This document shows, one piece after another, positions 9,103 to 17,103 of a stretch of DNA of 42,975 nucleotides (positions are counted from its first letter, which is position 1; each line of letters starts with the position of its first letter). This stretch comes from an uncultured Colwellia sp. GTDB lineage: Bacteria > Pseudomonadota > Gammaproteobacteria > Enterobacterales > Alteromonadaceae. The stretch is taken from NCBI GenBank assembly GCA_913020705.1, contig CAJWBY010000016.1, forward strand, positions 1-42,975, read 5' to 3'. A program made the position numbers and the translations under genes. The notes beneath the pieces are model-generated. The model did no database searches and was not told the origin of the DNA. It saw only the letters and a program-made list of their open reading frames with translations.

Positions 9103-9300
9103 TCAGAAAGCTTCATCTTCGCTATAAACATTTACGGTAATATCGCCATTGATACTTTCAGAAATCAAAAAATTGATAGGTTTACAGCATACTTGGCAAT
9201 CTTCAATATACTGTTGCTCCATATCAGATGAATCAATTAAAACGTTAATCGTCTCACCACAATAAGGACACCCGATAGATTTATCTGTTAATTGGTTCAA
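9103..9300 (-). CDS. CPXCG-motif cysteine-rich zinc-ribbon protein
   Basis: This 65-residue protein has two cysteine pairs spaced as in a zinc ribbon: C11-P-Y-C14-G and C35-Q-V-C38-C39. It fits the small CPXCG-motif cysteine-rich family of gammaproteobacteria, whose function is not known. It is cytoplasmic and probably binds one zinc ion (inference from the cysteines). Translation starts at a TTG (9298-9300), as GGAG lies 9 bases upstream and no ATG is available. Confidence 0.85.
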   Translation of the reverse strand: MNQLTDKSIGCPYCGETINVLIDSSDMEQQYIEDCQVCCKPINFLISESINGDITVNVYSEDEAF

Positions 9301-9710
9301 TTTAACAATCTCCTATATTTGACTAAAGACATAAAAAATATCGTAAGATATTAAACTAACACAAAGCGATTAATATCCACGCCTATTACATTGAAAATCT
9401 CCGTCTGATTTTATATAACAACTCATGAAATATGATAGGAAAAAATAAACATCACTATAATGCTATCAAAATAAAATAAGTATATAAGTGAGGAAGAGTA
9501 TCTGCAAAAGTTACTTTAGCTAAAGCTTTGATATATATAAACACCTCTTATTCTGAATTTAATTGAAATTAGCTACTTATATATAAAGGTAGATTATTTA
9601 CAAGCCCTACAATTGCGCTTAAACTAATATTCATTACAAAACTATAATAAAAACAAGATTCATTCGAGGCGAGACACAATTCGTCATATTCTTAAATAAA
9701 TAGGTCAATT
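9301..9710. other. Gene-free region upstream of nhaB
   Basis: About 410 AT-rich bases between divergent genes, with no supported ORF. It must hold the nhaB promoter. The only symmetry I noted is the palindrome CTTTAGCTAAAG at 9514-9525, too short to call as an operator. Confidence 0.5.
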
Positions 9711-11300
9711 ATGCAGCAATCTTTCATGAGTGCGTTTTATAAAAACTTTCTTGGTAATTCGCCAGAATGGTACAAACTTGCAATAATCTCGTTCTTAGTG
9801 ATTAACCCCATCCTCTTTTTCTACGTAGATCCTTATACCGCTGGTTGGGCACTCGTTATAGAATTTATTTTCACCTTAGCGATGGCGTTAAAATGTTACC
9901 CTCTTCAGCCGGGTGGTTTACTTGCTATTGAAGCCGTCGTGATAGGTATGACCACGCCAGGTCAAATAATGCATGAAATGATTGTAAATTTTGAAGTGTT
10001 ACTACTGCTAATATTTATGGTGGCAGGTATATACTTTATGAAAGACTTGCTACTTTTCTTATTCACCAAAATAGTGACTAAAATACGCTCTAAAATGCTG
10101 GTATCAGTACTTTTTTGTTTCTCTGGCGCATTTCTTTCTGCTTTCTTAGATGCGTTAACGGTAATTGCTGTAATTATAAGTGTAGCAATCGGTTTTTACT
10201 CAGTTTATCACAAGGTTGCTTCAGGTAAAGATGCACATCATAATCACGATCATACGCATGACAATGATTTAGTCGATTATTCACGAGATGATTTAGAGCA
10301 ATTTCGTGGTTATTTACGTAACTTACTGATGCATGCTGGTGTAGGTACTGCTTTAGGTGGCGTTTGTACTATTGTTGGTGAGCCACAAAACTTAATTATT
10401 GGACAACAAGCCGGTTGGGAATTTGTTGAATTTGCCATTCGTATGTCTCCTGTAACTATCCCTGTCTTTTTTGCAGGTATGCTGACTTGTCTTGCGTTAG
10501 AAAAATTGAAATGGTTTAGCTACGGCGTTGCCTTACCGGAAAATGTTCATAAAGTATTAAACGACTTTGACCTTGAAGAAAGTAAGAAACGCTCTAAACG
10601 AGATAACGTAAAATTAATCATGCAAGGTGTTATCGCTGTTTGGTTAATTGTAGGTTTAGCGCTTCATTTAGCACCTGTTGGATTAATTGGTTTAAGTGTT
10701 ATTATTCTCGCAACCTGTTTTACTGGCGTTACAGAAGAGCATCAGATTGGTCATGCCTTCGAAGAAGCCTTACCATTTACTGCTTTACTAGCCGTATTTT
10801 TCGCTGTTGTTGCTGTAATTATCGATCAACAATTATTTACGCCTGTAATTACCTGGGTATTAACCTACGAAGGTAATATGCAATTAGTGATGTTTTATTT
10901 AGCTAATGGCTTACTTTCAATGGTAAGTGATAACGTATTTGTTGGTACTGTATACATTACCGAAATACAAAAAGCATTAACCGCTGGAACTATTACTCGT
11001 GATCAGTTTGACCTTCTTGCTGTAGCAATTAATACCGGTACTAACTTACCAAGCGTTGCAACACCAAATGGTCAAGCAGCCTTCTTATTCCTATTAACTT
11101 CGGCATTAGCTCCTTTAGTTCGTTTATCATATGGACGTATGGTTATCATGGCATTGCCATATACCATTGTGCTAACCATTGTAGGTTTACTTGCTATTTC
11201 TTCAGGTCATTTAGAAGAAACAACACAAGAATACTATGAATCTGGTTTGATTAAGCACCATAATACTAAAGACGGCGCATCAGCACCTTCAGGGCACTAG
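9711..11300 (+). CDS. nhaB: Na+/H+ antiporter NhaB
   Basis: NhaB is an inner-membrane electrogenic Na+/H+ antiporter used for sodium extrusion and pH homeostasis. The 529-residue protein matches E. coli NhaB nearly end to end, with diagnostic blocks [32 protein letters not shown]...[10 protein letters not shown] and [20 protein letters not shown]. About a dozen membrane segments are evident. It is slightly longer than the 513-residue E. coli protein, partly because the loop at residues 174-194 is rich in His and Asp. It is followed by a terminator and then dsbB, the same order as in E. coli. A sodium antiporter fits a marine host that also carries AGCS and SLC13 sodium symporters in this window. 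Confidence 0.96.
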   Translation: MQQSFMSAFYKNFLGNSPEWYKLAIISFLVINPILFFYVDPYTAGWALVIEFIFTLAMALKCYPLQPGGLLAIEAVVIGMTTPGQIMHEMIVNFEVLLLLIFMVAGIYFMKDLLLFLFTKIVTKIRSKMLVSVLFCFSGAFLSAFLDALTVIAVIISVAIGFYSVYHKVASGKDAHHNHDHTHDNDLVDYSRDDLEQFRGYLRNLLMHAGVGTALGGVCTIVGEPQNLIIGQQAGWEFVEFAIRMSPVTIPVFFAGMLTCLALEKLKWFSYGVALPENVHKVLNDFDLEESKKRSKRDNVKLIMQGVIAVWLIVGLALHLAPVGLIGLSVIILATCFTGVTEEHQIGHAFEEALPFTALLAVFFAVVAVIIDQQLFTPVITWVLTYEGNMQLVMFYLANGLLSMVSDNVFVGTVYITEIQKALTAGTITRDQFDLLAVAINTGTNLPSVATPNGQAAFLFLLTSALAPLVRLSYGRMVIMALPYTIVLTIVGLLAISSGHLEETTQEYYESGLIKHHNTKDGASAPSGH

Positions 11301-11328
11301 TGTTAACGTCTTGAAAATGAGAATATAT

Positions 11329-11353
11329 AAAAGCGCCCTTGTGGCGCTTTTTA
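11329..11353 (+). terminator. Rho-independent terminator of nhaB
   Basis: A perfect 9-base stem AAAAGCGCC (11329-11337) and GGCGCTTTT (11343-11351) with a 5-base loop is followed by further T. It lies 28 bases after the nhaB stop and separates it from dsbB. Confidence 0.9.
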
Positions 11354-11399
11354 TATGCCAATAGAAAAATTTTATAACAACATCATATGAGGACAACTT

Positions 11400-11918
11400 T
11401 TGAAGTTTTTAAGTAATTTATCAGAAAACACACGCGCTTGGCAGTTACTTGCTTTTACCGCTTTATGTCTTGAGCTATCTGCACTGTATTTTCAATATGT
11501 GATGGGGTTAGCACCTTGTATTATGTGCATATATCAAAGAACAGCAATATGGGGAATATTCTTCGCGGGAGTTCTAGGCAGCCTTGGTAATAAAAACGTA
11601 ATAGTTCGTATGCTCGCCTATTCGTTGTGGGGACTAAGCGCAATATGGGGTTTGTTAATTGCTTTAGAACATGTCGAAATTCAGTCAGCAACTTTGTCAT
11701 TCTTATACAGCTGTGAATTCGTACCTAACTTTCCTAGTTGGGCACCACTGCATGAATGGCTACCTTCATTATTCGAAGCAACAGGCGATTGTGGAGATAT
11801 TAATTGGCAATTTTTGGGGTATACAATGCCACAAATGATGATAGCTGTTTATAGTGCTTTTAGTGCAGCTTTCGCTGTTATTTTACTTGCTCGACTGATT
11901 GATAAAAGAAGCCTATAG
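11400..11918 (+). CDS. dsbB: Disulfide bond formation protein DsbB
   Basis: DsbB is an inner-membrane quinone reductase that re-oxidises periplasmic DsbA. At 172 residues with four membrane helices it has the family's usual size. The first redox pair is C40-I-M-C43 in loop 1; the second is C105 and C131 in the long periplasmic loop, the latter within ATGDCGD. These correspond to C41/C44 and C104/C130 of E. coli. The start is a TTG at 11400 with GAGGA 6 bases upstream. Gene order nhaB-dsbB is conserved in enterics, but the terminator between them implies dsbB has its own promoter. Confidence 0.96.
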   Translation: MKFLSNLSENTRAWQLLAFTALCLELSALYFQYVMGLAPCIMCIYQRTAIWGIFFAGVLGSLGNKNVIVRMLAYSLWGLSAIWGLLIALEHVEIQSATLSFLYSCEFVPNFPSWAPLHEWLPSLFEATGDCGDINWQFLGYTMPQMMIAVYSAFSAAFAVILLARLIDKRSL

Positions 11919-12048
11919 GCAACGAAGATTGATTATATAAATGGATGGTCGAGCAATAAGTTCTTAAAATAACTTATAAGACTAACAGGGCTCATTTATG
12001 TAATTTTTATTTATTAATGGGCGATTCTCAGCCTTAAAGGATGAATTG

Positions 12049-12765
12049 ATGTCATTACTACTTACGGTTATTGCAACGACTTTTCTCGCTGGTTTGGCTA
12101 TGCCCTTAGGCGCAGCAATTGCCTGTTTCGAAAAAATAGGTAGCGAATGGCTTCAACAGGAATTCAGACATAGTGTTATGGCTTTCGGAGGCGGTGCTTT
12201 ATTGTCAGCCGTTGCTTTAGTACTTGTTCCAGAAGGCATAGAAAGCCTCAGTATATTACCTGCTTGTATTTGGTTTATCGTCGGCGGACTTAGCTTCATG
12301 ATGCTTGATATTTATCTAAAAAAGATAGATACACCCGCCAGTCAACTTGCTGCAATGCTATCCGACTTTATTCCGGAGTCAATAGCACTTGGAGCCGCTT
12401 TCGCAACAGGTAGTAGCAATGCATACCTGCTTGCAGGTTTAATCGCATTACAAAATTTACCTGAGGGCTTTAGTGCTTATCGTGAATTAAATGCATCTTC
12501 AGCTTACAAACCTAAAAAAATTATAATTACGTTTATTTTAATGGCATTGTTAGGTCCTATAGCTGCTGTTACGGGCTATTTATGGTTATCTGAATCACCT
12601 GAAATTATTGGCGCAGTTATGCTTTTTGCCTCTGGTGGCATTCTCTATTCAATCTTTCAAGATTTAGCGCCACAAGTAAAATTAGAAAAACATTGGGCTC
12701 CACCAATGGGGGCTGTATTAGGCTTTACTATTGGTATGTTGGGTTTAATGTTAACAACAGCATAA
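12049..12765 (+). CDS. ZIP family metal (zinc) transporter
   Basis: A 238-residue inner-membrane permease of the ZIP family (ZupT-like), which imports zinc or other divalent metals. About eight hydrophobic segments are visible. The two metal-site helices carry DFIPESIALGAAF (near residues 106-118) and LQNLPEGFSAY (near 133-143), the expected N/x-P-E-x motifs; the first has Asp-Phe-Ile-Pro-Glu rather than the common His-Asn-x-Pro-Glu. ATG 12049 is preferred to the in-frame TTG at 12046 because AAAGG at 12036-12040 is spaced 8 bases from it. Metal choice cannot be told from sequence. Confidence 0.88.
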   Translation: MSLLLTVIATTFLAGLAMPLGAAIACFEKIGSEWLQQEFRHSVMAFGGGALLSAVALVLVPEGIESLSILPACIWFIVGGLSFMMLDIYLKKIDTPASQLAAMLSDFIPESIALGAAFATGSSNAYLLAGLIALQNLPEGFSAYRELNASSAYKPKKIIITFILMALLGPIAAVTGYLWLSESPEIIGAVMLFASGGILYSIFQDLAPQVKLEKHWAPPMGAVLGFTIGMLGLMLTTA

Positions 12766-12806
12766 GAAATAATATCAATAGAATATGCCGAAAATCAGGC
12801 AAAAAT

Positions 12807-12835
12807 AAAAGGATCTGAATTTCAGATCCTTTTTT
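12807..12835. terminator. Bidirectional terminator
   Basis: GGATCTGAA (12811-12819) and TTCAGATCC (12821-12829) form a perfect stem flanked by AAAA on the left and TTTTTT on the right. It lies between the convergent ZIP transporter and SLC13 transporter genes and can serve both. Confidence 0.9.
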
Positions 12836-12857
12836 ATATTAACGTTTTAAGATGGGC

Positions 12858-14234
12858 TTAGAATAAAAATAGATAACACGCAACCGCGATCAAACAAGAC
12901 AATATTAAACTCAATATCGCCCCTTCCTTCACCATATCTTTAATTTCAAGCTCCCCTGTGCCATAAGCTATCGCATTTGGCGCGGTTGCAACAGGTAACA
13001 TAAACGCACAACTAGCACACATAGCAGCGGGTATCATTAACACCATAGGGTCATAACCTGCAGATATAGCAGCTACCGCTAAAATAGGCATAAGTAAGGT
13101 TGCTGTTGCAGTATTACTGGTAATTTCAGTTAGATAAGTAACCACTAAACAAATCGTTAGTATCATAAATATTACAGGTAGATTGGCTAATGAAGACATC
13201 CACTCGCCTAGTATTTGACTTAAACCTGAGGCAACAAAACCTTTTGCTATCGCAATACCACCAGCAAAAAGTAATAACATTCCCCACGGAATTGTTTTTG
13301 CAGTGTCCCAATCAAGCAAACGAGAGCCTTTACCATTTGGTATCAAGAACATTAATACAACAGCAAATAAAGCAACCGTGCTATCGCCAGCAATAGGAAT
13401 ATCTAAGAAATCACTCCAACCACCAAAAGGTTCTTTACGCGTGATCCATGCCAATGCAGTTAAACCAAACACCCAAAGTGTTCTTGTTTCTTCAATTCTC
13501 CATTCACCCTGCTCTGGTAGTTTTATCTCTTGTTCGAGTTTCACATTTCTTGTTAACCACCAAGCCATTATTGGTAGTGCAATTAAAACAATAGGCACAC
13601 CTATTTTCATCCAAGATAAAAAGCTAAATTCACGGCCTGTATGTTCTTCATATATTCCCATAAAAATCACATTAGGAGGAGTTCCTATAGGCGTACCAAT
13701 TCCGCCAACCGATGCGGCATAAGCAATGCCCAAAATAAGCGCAACTTTAAGTTCTTTGTTGTCAACATGGGCCAGAATGGCTAATGCAATGGGAAGCATG
13801 ATCAAGGTTGTAGCGGTATTCGAAATCCACATACTGAGCAAGCCTGTCGCTAACATAAAGCCAAACACTAAACGTCTACCACTTGAAACACCGACCAATC
13901 TGACCATATAAACAGCAAGTCTTTGATGAGCGCCACTTTTTTCAATTGCTTTTGACAACATAAATGCGCCCATTAGCAATAAAATAACGTGGCTACCTAG
14001 CGAAGAAGCTACGGTTTTATGGTCAACCACACCAAACATGGGTAATAATGCAAAAGGAACTAAAGATGTTGCAGGAATAGGAATCGCTTCGCTAACCCAC
14101 CAAATAACGGTAAGTAATGTAATTGCAGCTGCGGTAGCTGGTTTTTCGTCTAAGCCCATCCATAACAGCAAAAAGTAAAATGCAAACGCTAACACTGGCG
14201 CCAGCACAATAAAACTTTGTTTAGTTAACTTCAT
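12858..14234 (-). CDS. SLC13/DASS family sodium-dependent anion (dicarboxylate) symporter
   Basis: A 458-residue inner-membrane transporter of the divalent anion:sodium symporter family. The two inverted-repeat SNT signatures that bind sodium and substrate carboxylate are visible: SNTATT at 138-143 and SNTATA at 373-378. Both are followed by hydrophobic LP/MP stretches, and GGIGTPIGTPPNVIF (177-191) lies between the halves. The likely cargo is a C4-dicarboxylate such as succinate, though sulfate or other anions are transported by relatives. It follows nagZ by 42 bases on the same strand and could be read from the same transcript. Confidence 0.92.
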   Translation of the reverse strand: MKLTKQSFIVLAPVLAFAFYFLLLWMGLDEKPATAAAITLLTVIWWVSEAIPIPATSLVPFALLPMFGVVDHKTVASSLGSHVILLLMGAFMLSKAIEKSGAHQRLAVYMVRLVGVSSGRRLVFGFMLATGLLSMWISNTATTLIMLPIALAILAHVDNKELKVALILGIAYAASVGGIGTPIGTPPNVIFMGIYEEHTGREFSFLSWMKIGVPIVLIALPIMAWWLTRNVKLEQEIKLPEQGEWRIEETRTLWVFGLTALAWITRKEPFGGWSDFLDIPIAGDSTVALFAVVLMFLIPNGKGSRLLDWDTAKTIPWGMLLLFAGGIAIAKGFVASGLSQILGEWMSSLANLPVIFMILTICLVVTYLTEITSNTATATLLMPILAVAAISAGYDPMVLMIPAAMCASCAFMLPVATAPNAIAYGTGELEIKDMVKEGAILSLILSCLIAVACYLFLF

Positions 14235-14276
14235 ATATGTCTCTGTTTTTTTATTATTTTAATAAATTAGAATTAT

Positions 14277-15290
14277 TTATATATACTCAGCTAATACTTT
14301 ACGAGCATGCTGCCAATTTGGGTTTTCTTTTAATTCATTCAAGCCACTTGTTGAACTTTTTAATAGCGGTAACAAGCGCTGATTACTTTTTTCTTCAATA
14401 GTAATATTAGCATTATCAATAACATCAATGCATCCATCACGGTTATTACACAATAAAAGCATATCGCAACCTGCTTGCTGCGCCGCTTCTGCACGCTCAA
14501 CATAACCACCAACACATGCGGCACCTTCCATTGATAAGTCATCACTAAAGATAACCCCATTAAATCCTAGCTTATCTCGTAAAACATCTTTTAACCAATA
14601 AGAAGAGAAACCTACAGCTTCACTGTCAATGTCGGGGAAAATGACATGAGCTGGCATTAATGCATCTACTTTATTATTATTAATTAACGTTTTAAAAGGC
14701 AATAAATCTAAGGAAAATATTTCATCTCGCGAACGAAGGTCAATGGGTAAATCAATATGTGAATCAGCTTGTACGCTGCCATGCCCCGGAAAATGTTTAC
14801 CTGTAGCCTTCATGCCAACGTGATGCAACCCGTCAACAAAAGCACTAGCAAGTTGGCAAACAATTTCAGGGCTTTTATGAAAAGCTCTATCACCAATAAC
14901 CGCACTTATATCATCTATATCAAGAATGGGGGCAAAACTAATATCAATGCCCACCGCTTGAACTTCTAATGCCATAAGTATTGCACTTTGCTTTGCTAAC
15001 TCTTGGGCTTTACTGACATTTTGGTCAGCAAAGTTCCAGATTTTGCCCATAGCAGGGATCAAAGAGAATCCATCACGAAAACGTTGAACACGACCACCTT
15101 CATGATCGACAGCAATAATGAGTGGCTTGTTTGCTGCGAGGCGAATATCTGCGGTTAATTGAGCAATCTGCTCAGGGGATTCATAATTGCGCGTAAATAA
15201 AATTAACCCGCCGACAAGAGGATGTTGCAGAAGCTCTTTGTCTTCTGCCGTTAAAGATGTGCCAAGCACATCTAGCATTATTGGACCCAT
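14277..15290 (-). CDS. nagZ: Beta-N-acetylhexosaminidase NagZ
   Basis: NagZ is a cytoplasmic glycoside hydrolase family 3 enzyme that removes GlcNAc from anhydro-muropeptides in peptidoglycan recycling. The start is set to the ATG at 15290, giving MGPIMLDV, which aligns with E. coli MGPVMLDV; an in-frame GTG at 15296 would add two residues. Counting from this ATG, KHFPGHG is at 165-171 and the general acid/base His of ADSH is at 178. The nucleophile Asp lies in FSDDLSMEGA at about 250. Other family blocks are HPLVGGLILFTRNY and AVDHEGGRVQRFR. It is 103 bases downstream of psrA on the same strand; nagZ-psrA adjacency also occurs in Pseudomonas. Confidence 0.96.
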   Translation of the reverse strand: MGPIMLDVLGTSLTAEDKELLQHPLVGGLILFTRNYESPEQIAQLTADIRLAANKPLIIAVDHEGGRVQRFRDGFSLIPAMGKIWNFADQNVSKAQELAKQSAILMALEVQAVGIDISFAPILDIDDISAVIGDRAFHKSPEIVCQLASAFVDGLHHVGMKATGKHFPGHGSVQADSHIDLPIDLRSRDEIFSLDLLPFKTLINNNKVDALMPAHVIFPDIDSEAVGFSSYWLKDVLRDKLGFNGVIFSDDLSMEGAACVGGYVERAEAAQQAGCDMLLLCNNRDGCIDVIDNANITIEEKSNQRLLPLLKSSTSGLNELKENPNWQHARKVLAEYI

Positions 15291-15399
15291 AAACACGCTT
15301 TAATATGATAAGTTTTTGATGGTGCTACTTTACCTAAATCAGCCTAAATAACAAAGGCTGATTTTGATATATCAAATTAAAAACGAATAGATAATGTAA

Positions 15400-16020
15400 T
15401 TAGAGTAAAGGTGCGGCAACACCTGCAGCAACATAAGGGATGACTTTTTTGATAACACCAGCAATATCCATCGTTTTATCAAAATCACTTTTTGCAATAT
15501 CAATCAACGCATCACTCGACGACATTGTAAATACTACGGTTCCCATCGTAAAATGCAAACGCCAAAACATTTCTTCTGCAGTTAGTTCTGGATAAGCTTT
15601 TTGTACAGCTTTCACAAAGTTATTAATAACACCGGGGTATTGTGTGGTTAAAAACCAACGTAAAAAACCTTGGCTATCAGAGTAACCTCGCCCAAGCAGT
15701 TGTAAAAAGTTGCTGGTACCATTTTCTTTAAATTCATTTAATGATAATAAAGGTTCTATAAAAGCCGAAAACACTTCAAGTAATGTCAGATTCTCTTGCT
15801 CACATATATTAACAAGTGACGATTCTAAACGAGGCGAAAGCTCATTCATATAGCGAGACATTACAGATTTTATTAATTCTTTTTTAGAACCAAAATGATA
15901 ATTAACCGCCGCTAAATTAACTTCAGCTCGACTGGTGATTTCTCTTAACGATGTACCATTAAAACCTTGTATCGCGAATAAATTTTCTGCTGCGTCTAAA
16001 ATTTTGTTTTTTGTACTCAT
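15400..16020 (-). CDS. psrA: PsrA-like TetR-family regulator of fatty-acid metabolism
   Basis: A TetR-family repressor of 206 residues. The N-terminal helix-turn-helix (about residues 5-50) contains TSLREITSRAEVNLAAVNYH followed by FGSKKELI, which matches Pseudomonas PsrA closely. PsrA senses long-chain acyl-CoA or free fatty acid and represses beta-oxidation genes; in Shewanella it works beside FadR. The C-terminal half (LFWRLHFTMG equivalent EEMFWRLHFTMGTVVFTMS) also fits PsrA. The open frame extends 17 codons further upstream, but the ATG at 16020 gives the normal TetR N-terminus. A PsrA-type palindrome 62-79 bases upstream suggests autoregulation. Confidence 0.88.
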   Translation of the reverse strand: MSTKNKILDAAENLFAIQGFNGTSLREITSRAEVNLAAVNYHFGSKKELIKSVMSRYMNELSPRLESSLVNICEQENLTLLEVFSAFIEPLLSLNEFKENGTSNFLQLLGRGYSDSQGFLRWFLTTQYPGVINNFVKAVQKAYPELTAEEMFWRLHFTMGTVVFTMSSSDALIDIAKSDFDKTMDIAGVIKKVIPYVAAGVAAPLL

Positions 16021-16535
16021 GTGCCAACGATACCTTTTAACTACACCGTAAATGAAAATATTCACCATCAATTAATGACAGTTTAAACAAGCGTTTGAAA
16101 TAACGCAACAATGAATAAAAAATCAATTTTTATGCTTTAATTTCAATATGATAAGAATAGTCATTCAACGAATTACAATTCATTGAGTAAAAGAAACGTA
16201 AAAAAACACCCAATACACCTATTATTTAAGCTTTTAAAAAGTACACATTTGAAAAGTATTTCATTGTTATGTCCCTATAAATTCATTTCTAGACGAAGAT
16301 TTGTAATATTAATGGGCTTTGTTTACCCCAGATTTACGCCTCTATATTTAATAAATAAGTTCATTGTTCATTCAGTTCGTGTTTAATAATTATTCATTAC
16401 CAATTTAATAGTGAAGTTTCACTGTTTACATTGCAATTTAATCGTTTTGAACAATACTTGGTTATATTAATACCGATGAAATTCTAGTGATTATTGAATC
16501 ATCATCTTGTAGCCCATTAAATTTGTGGTAAACAC
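16021..16535. other. Intergenic region between psrA and the BLUF operon
   Basis: About 515 bases between divergent units. It holds the putative PsrA operator at 16082-16099 and must contain both promoters. A 67-codon plus-strand frame at 16183-16386 starts with TTG, lacks a ribosome binding site and looks non-coding. I see no RNA gene. Confidence 0.5.
16082..16099. promoter_or_regulatory. Candidate PsrA operator
   Basis: TTTAAAC-AAGC-GTTTGAA is an 18-base near-perfect inverted repeat with AAAC(N4)GTTT half-sites, the form described for PsrA-binding sites. It lies 62-79 bases upstream of the psrA start, a normal place for autoregulation. The assignment is by pattern only. Confidence 0.6.
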
Positions 16536-16670
16536 ATGAAAAAATCCTTCCAAATCTGTATTTCTTCAACAAAATTACCTTTTAAATCAGCAACATTTGC
16601 AACACATAGCACAAAAACTTTTCCTAATGTTTTTCTAGCAGCCACAAATGTAAGCAAGGCAATGACATGA
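16536..16670 (+). CDS. Small upstream ORF (44 residues) overlapping the BLUF gene start
   Basis: An ATG at 16536 opens a 44-codon frame beginning MKKSFQICISS, rich in Thr, Ser and Ala. Its TGA (16668-16670) overlaps the BLUF gene's start codon as ATGA. The ribosome binding site is weak (GTGG about 9 bases upstream). It might be a translated leader coupled to the photoreceptor gene or a chance frame. No family is recognised. Confidence 0.3.
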   Translation: MKKSFQICISSTKLPFKSATFATHSTKTFPNVFLAATNVSKAMT

Positions 16671-17089
16671 TTGAAATGATATACGTCAGTAAAGCATCAA
16701 GCCGATTTACTGAAAAAGAGTTAAAGGAGTTATTGGCAAAGGCACGCACTAATAACACTAAAACAGGGTTAACTGGCTTGTTGCTTTATGACGGACAAGG
16801 AACATTTATACAAGTACTTGAGGGTGAAGAAAGTGTAATTGAAGCACTATTTAAAACAATTAAAAACGACAAAAGGCATTCACGTGTAAACGTATTATGG
16901 CGTAAAGATATTGAAGAACGAGGTTTTCCAGATTGGAAAATGGGATATCAAAACATACTCGACATGGACACGTCTACAATAATGGGGTTTTCTGACTTTT
17001 TACAACAGGATAAAAACCACGATTATGTATTAACAAATCCAGGGTTTGTATTAAACATGCTAAACCATTTTAAATCAAAACATCAGTAA
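16667..17089 (+). CDS. BLUF-domain blue-light photoreceptor
   Basis: A 140-residue stand-alone BLUF protein, which binds FAD and senses blue light by rearranging hydrogen bonds around the flavin. All signature residues are present: Y6 (IYVSKAS), N29/N30 (ARTNN), Q49 (FIQVLEG), and W90/M92 in DWKMGY, equivalent to W91/M93 of PixD. After the about 95-residue BLUF core comes a short helical C-terminal cap (about 100-140) as in PixD-type proteins; there is no output enzyme domain. AAGG 7 bases upstream sets the ATG at 16667. A chemoreceptor gene begins 14 bases after its stop, implying one operon and signalling by protein contact. Confidence 0.95.
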   Translation: MIEMIYVSKASSRFTEKELKELLAKARTNNTKTGLTGLLLYDGQGTFIQVLEGEESVIEALFKTIKNDKRHSRVNVLWRKDIEERGFPDWKMGYQNILDMDTSTIMGFSDFLQQDKNHDYVLTNPGFVLNMLNHFKSKHQ

Positions 17090-17103
17090 TTTGGAGACAT
17101 ACT

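Noticed and set aside
9514..9525. Palindrome CTTTAGCTAAAG upstream of nhaB
   Set aside because: Only 12 bases, common in AT-rich DNA, not linked to a known operator.
5957..9710. Search for an integrase, tRNA or att repeat that would make this a mobile island
   Set aside because: None seen; the patch is better described as a variable interval than a mobile element.
13303..13722. 139-codon plus-strand frame inside the SLC13 transporter gene
   Set aside because: Antisense shadow of a clear membrane-transporter gene; its product has no coherent domain.
16183..16386. 67-codon plus-strand frame between psrA and the BLUF gene
   Set aside because: TTG start without a ribosome site, Lys/Leu/Phe-rich composition typical of AT-rich non-coding DNA, and no recognisable motif.
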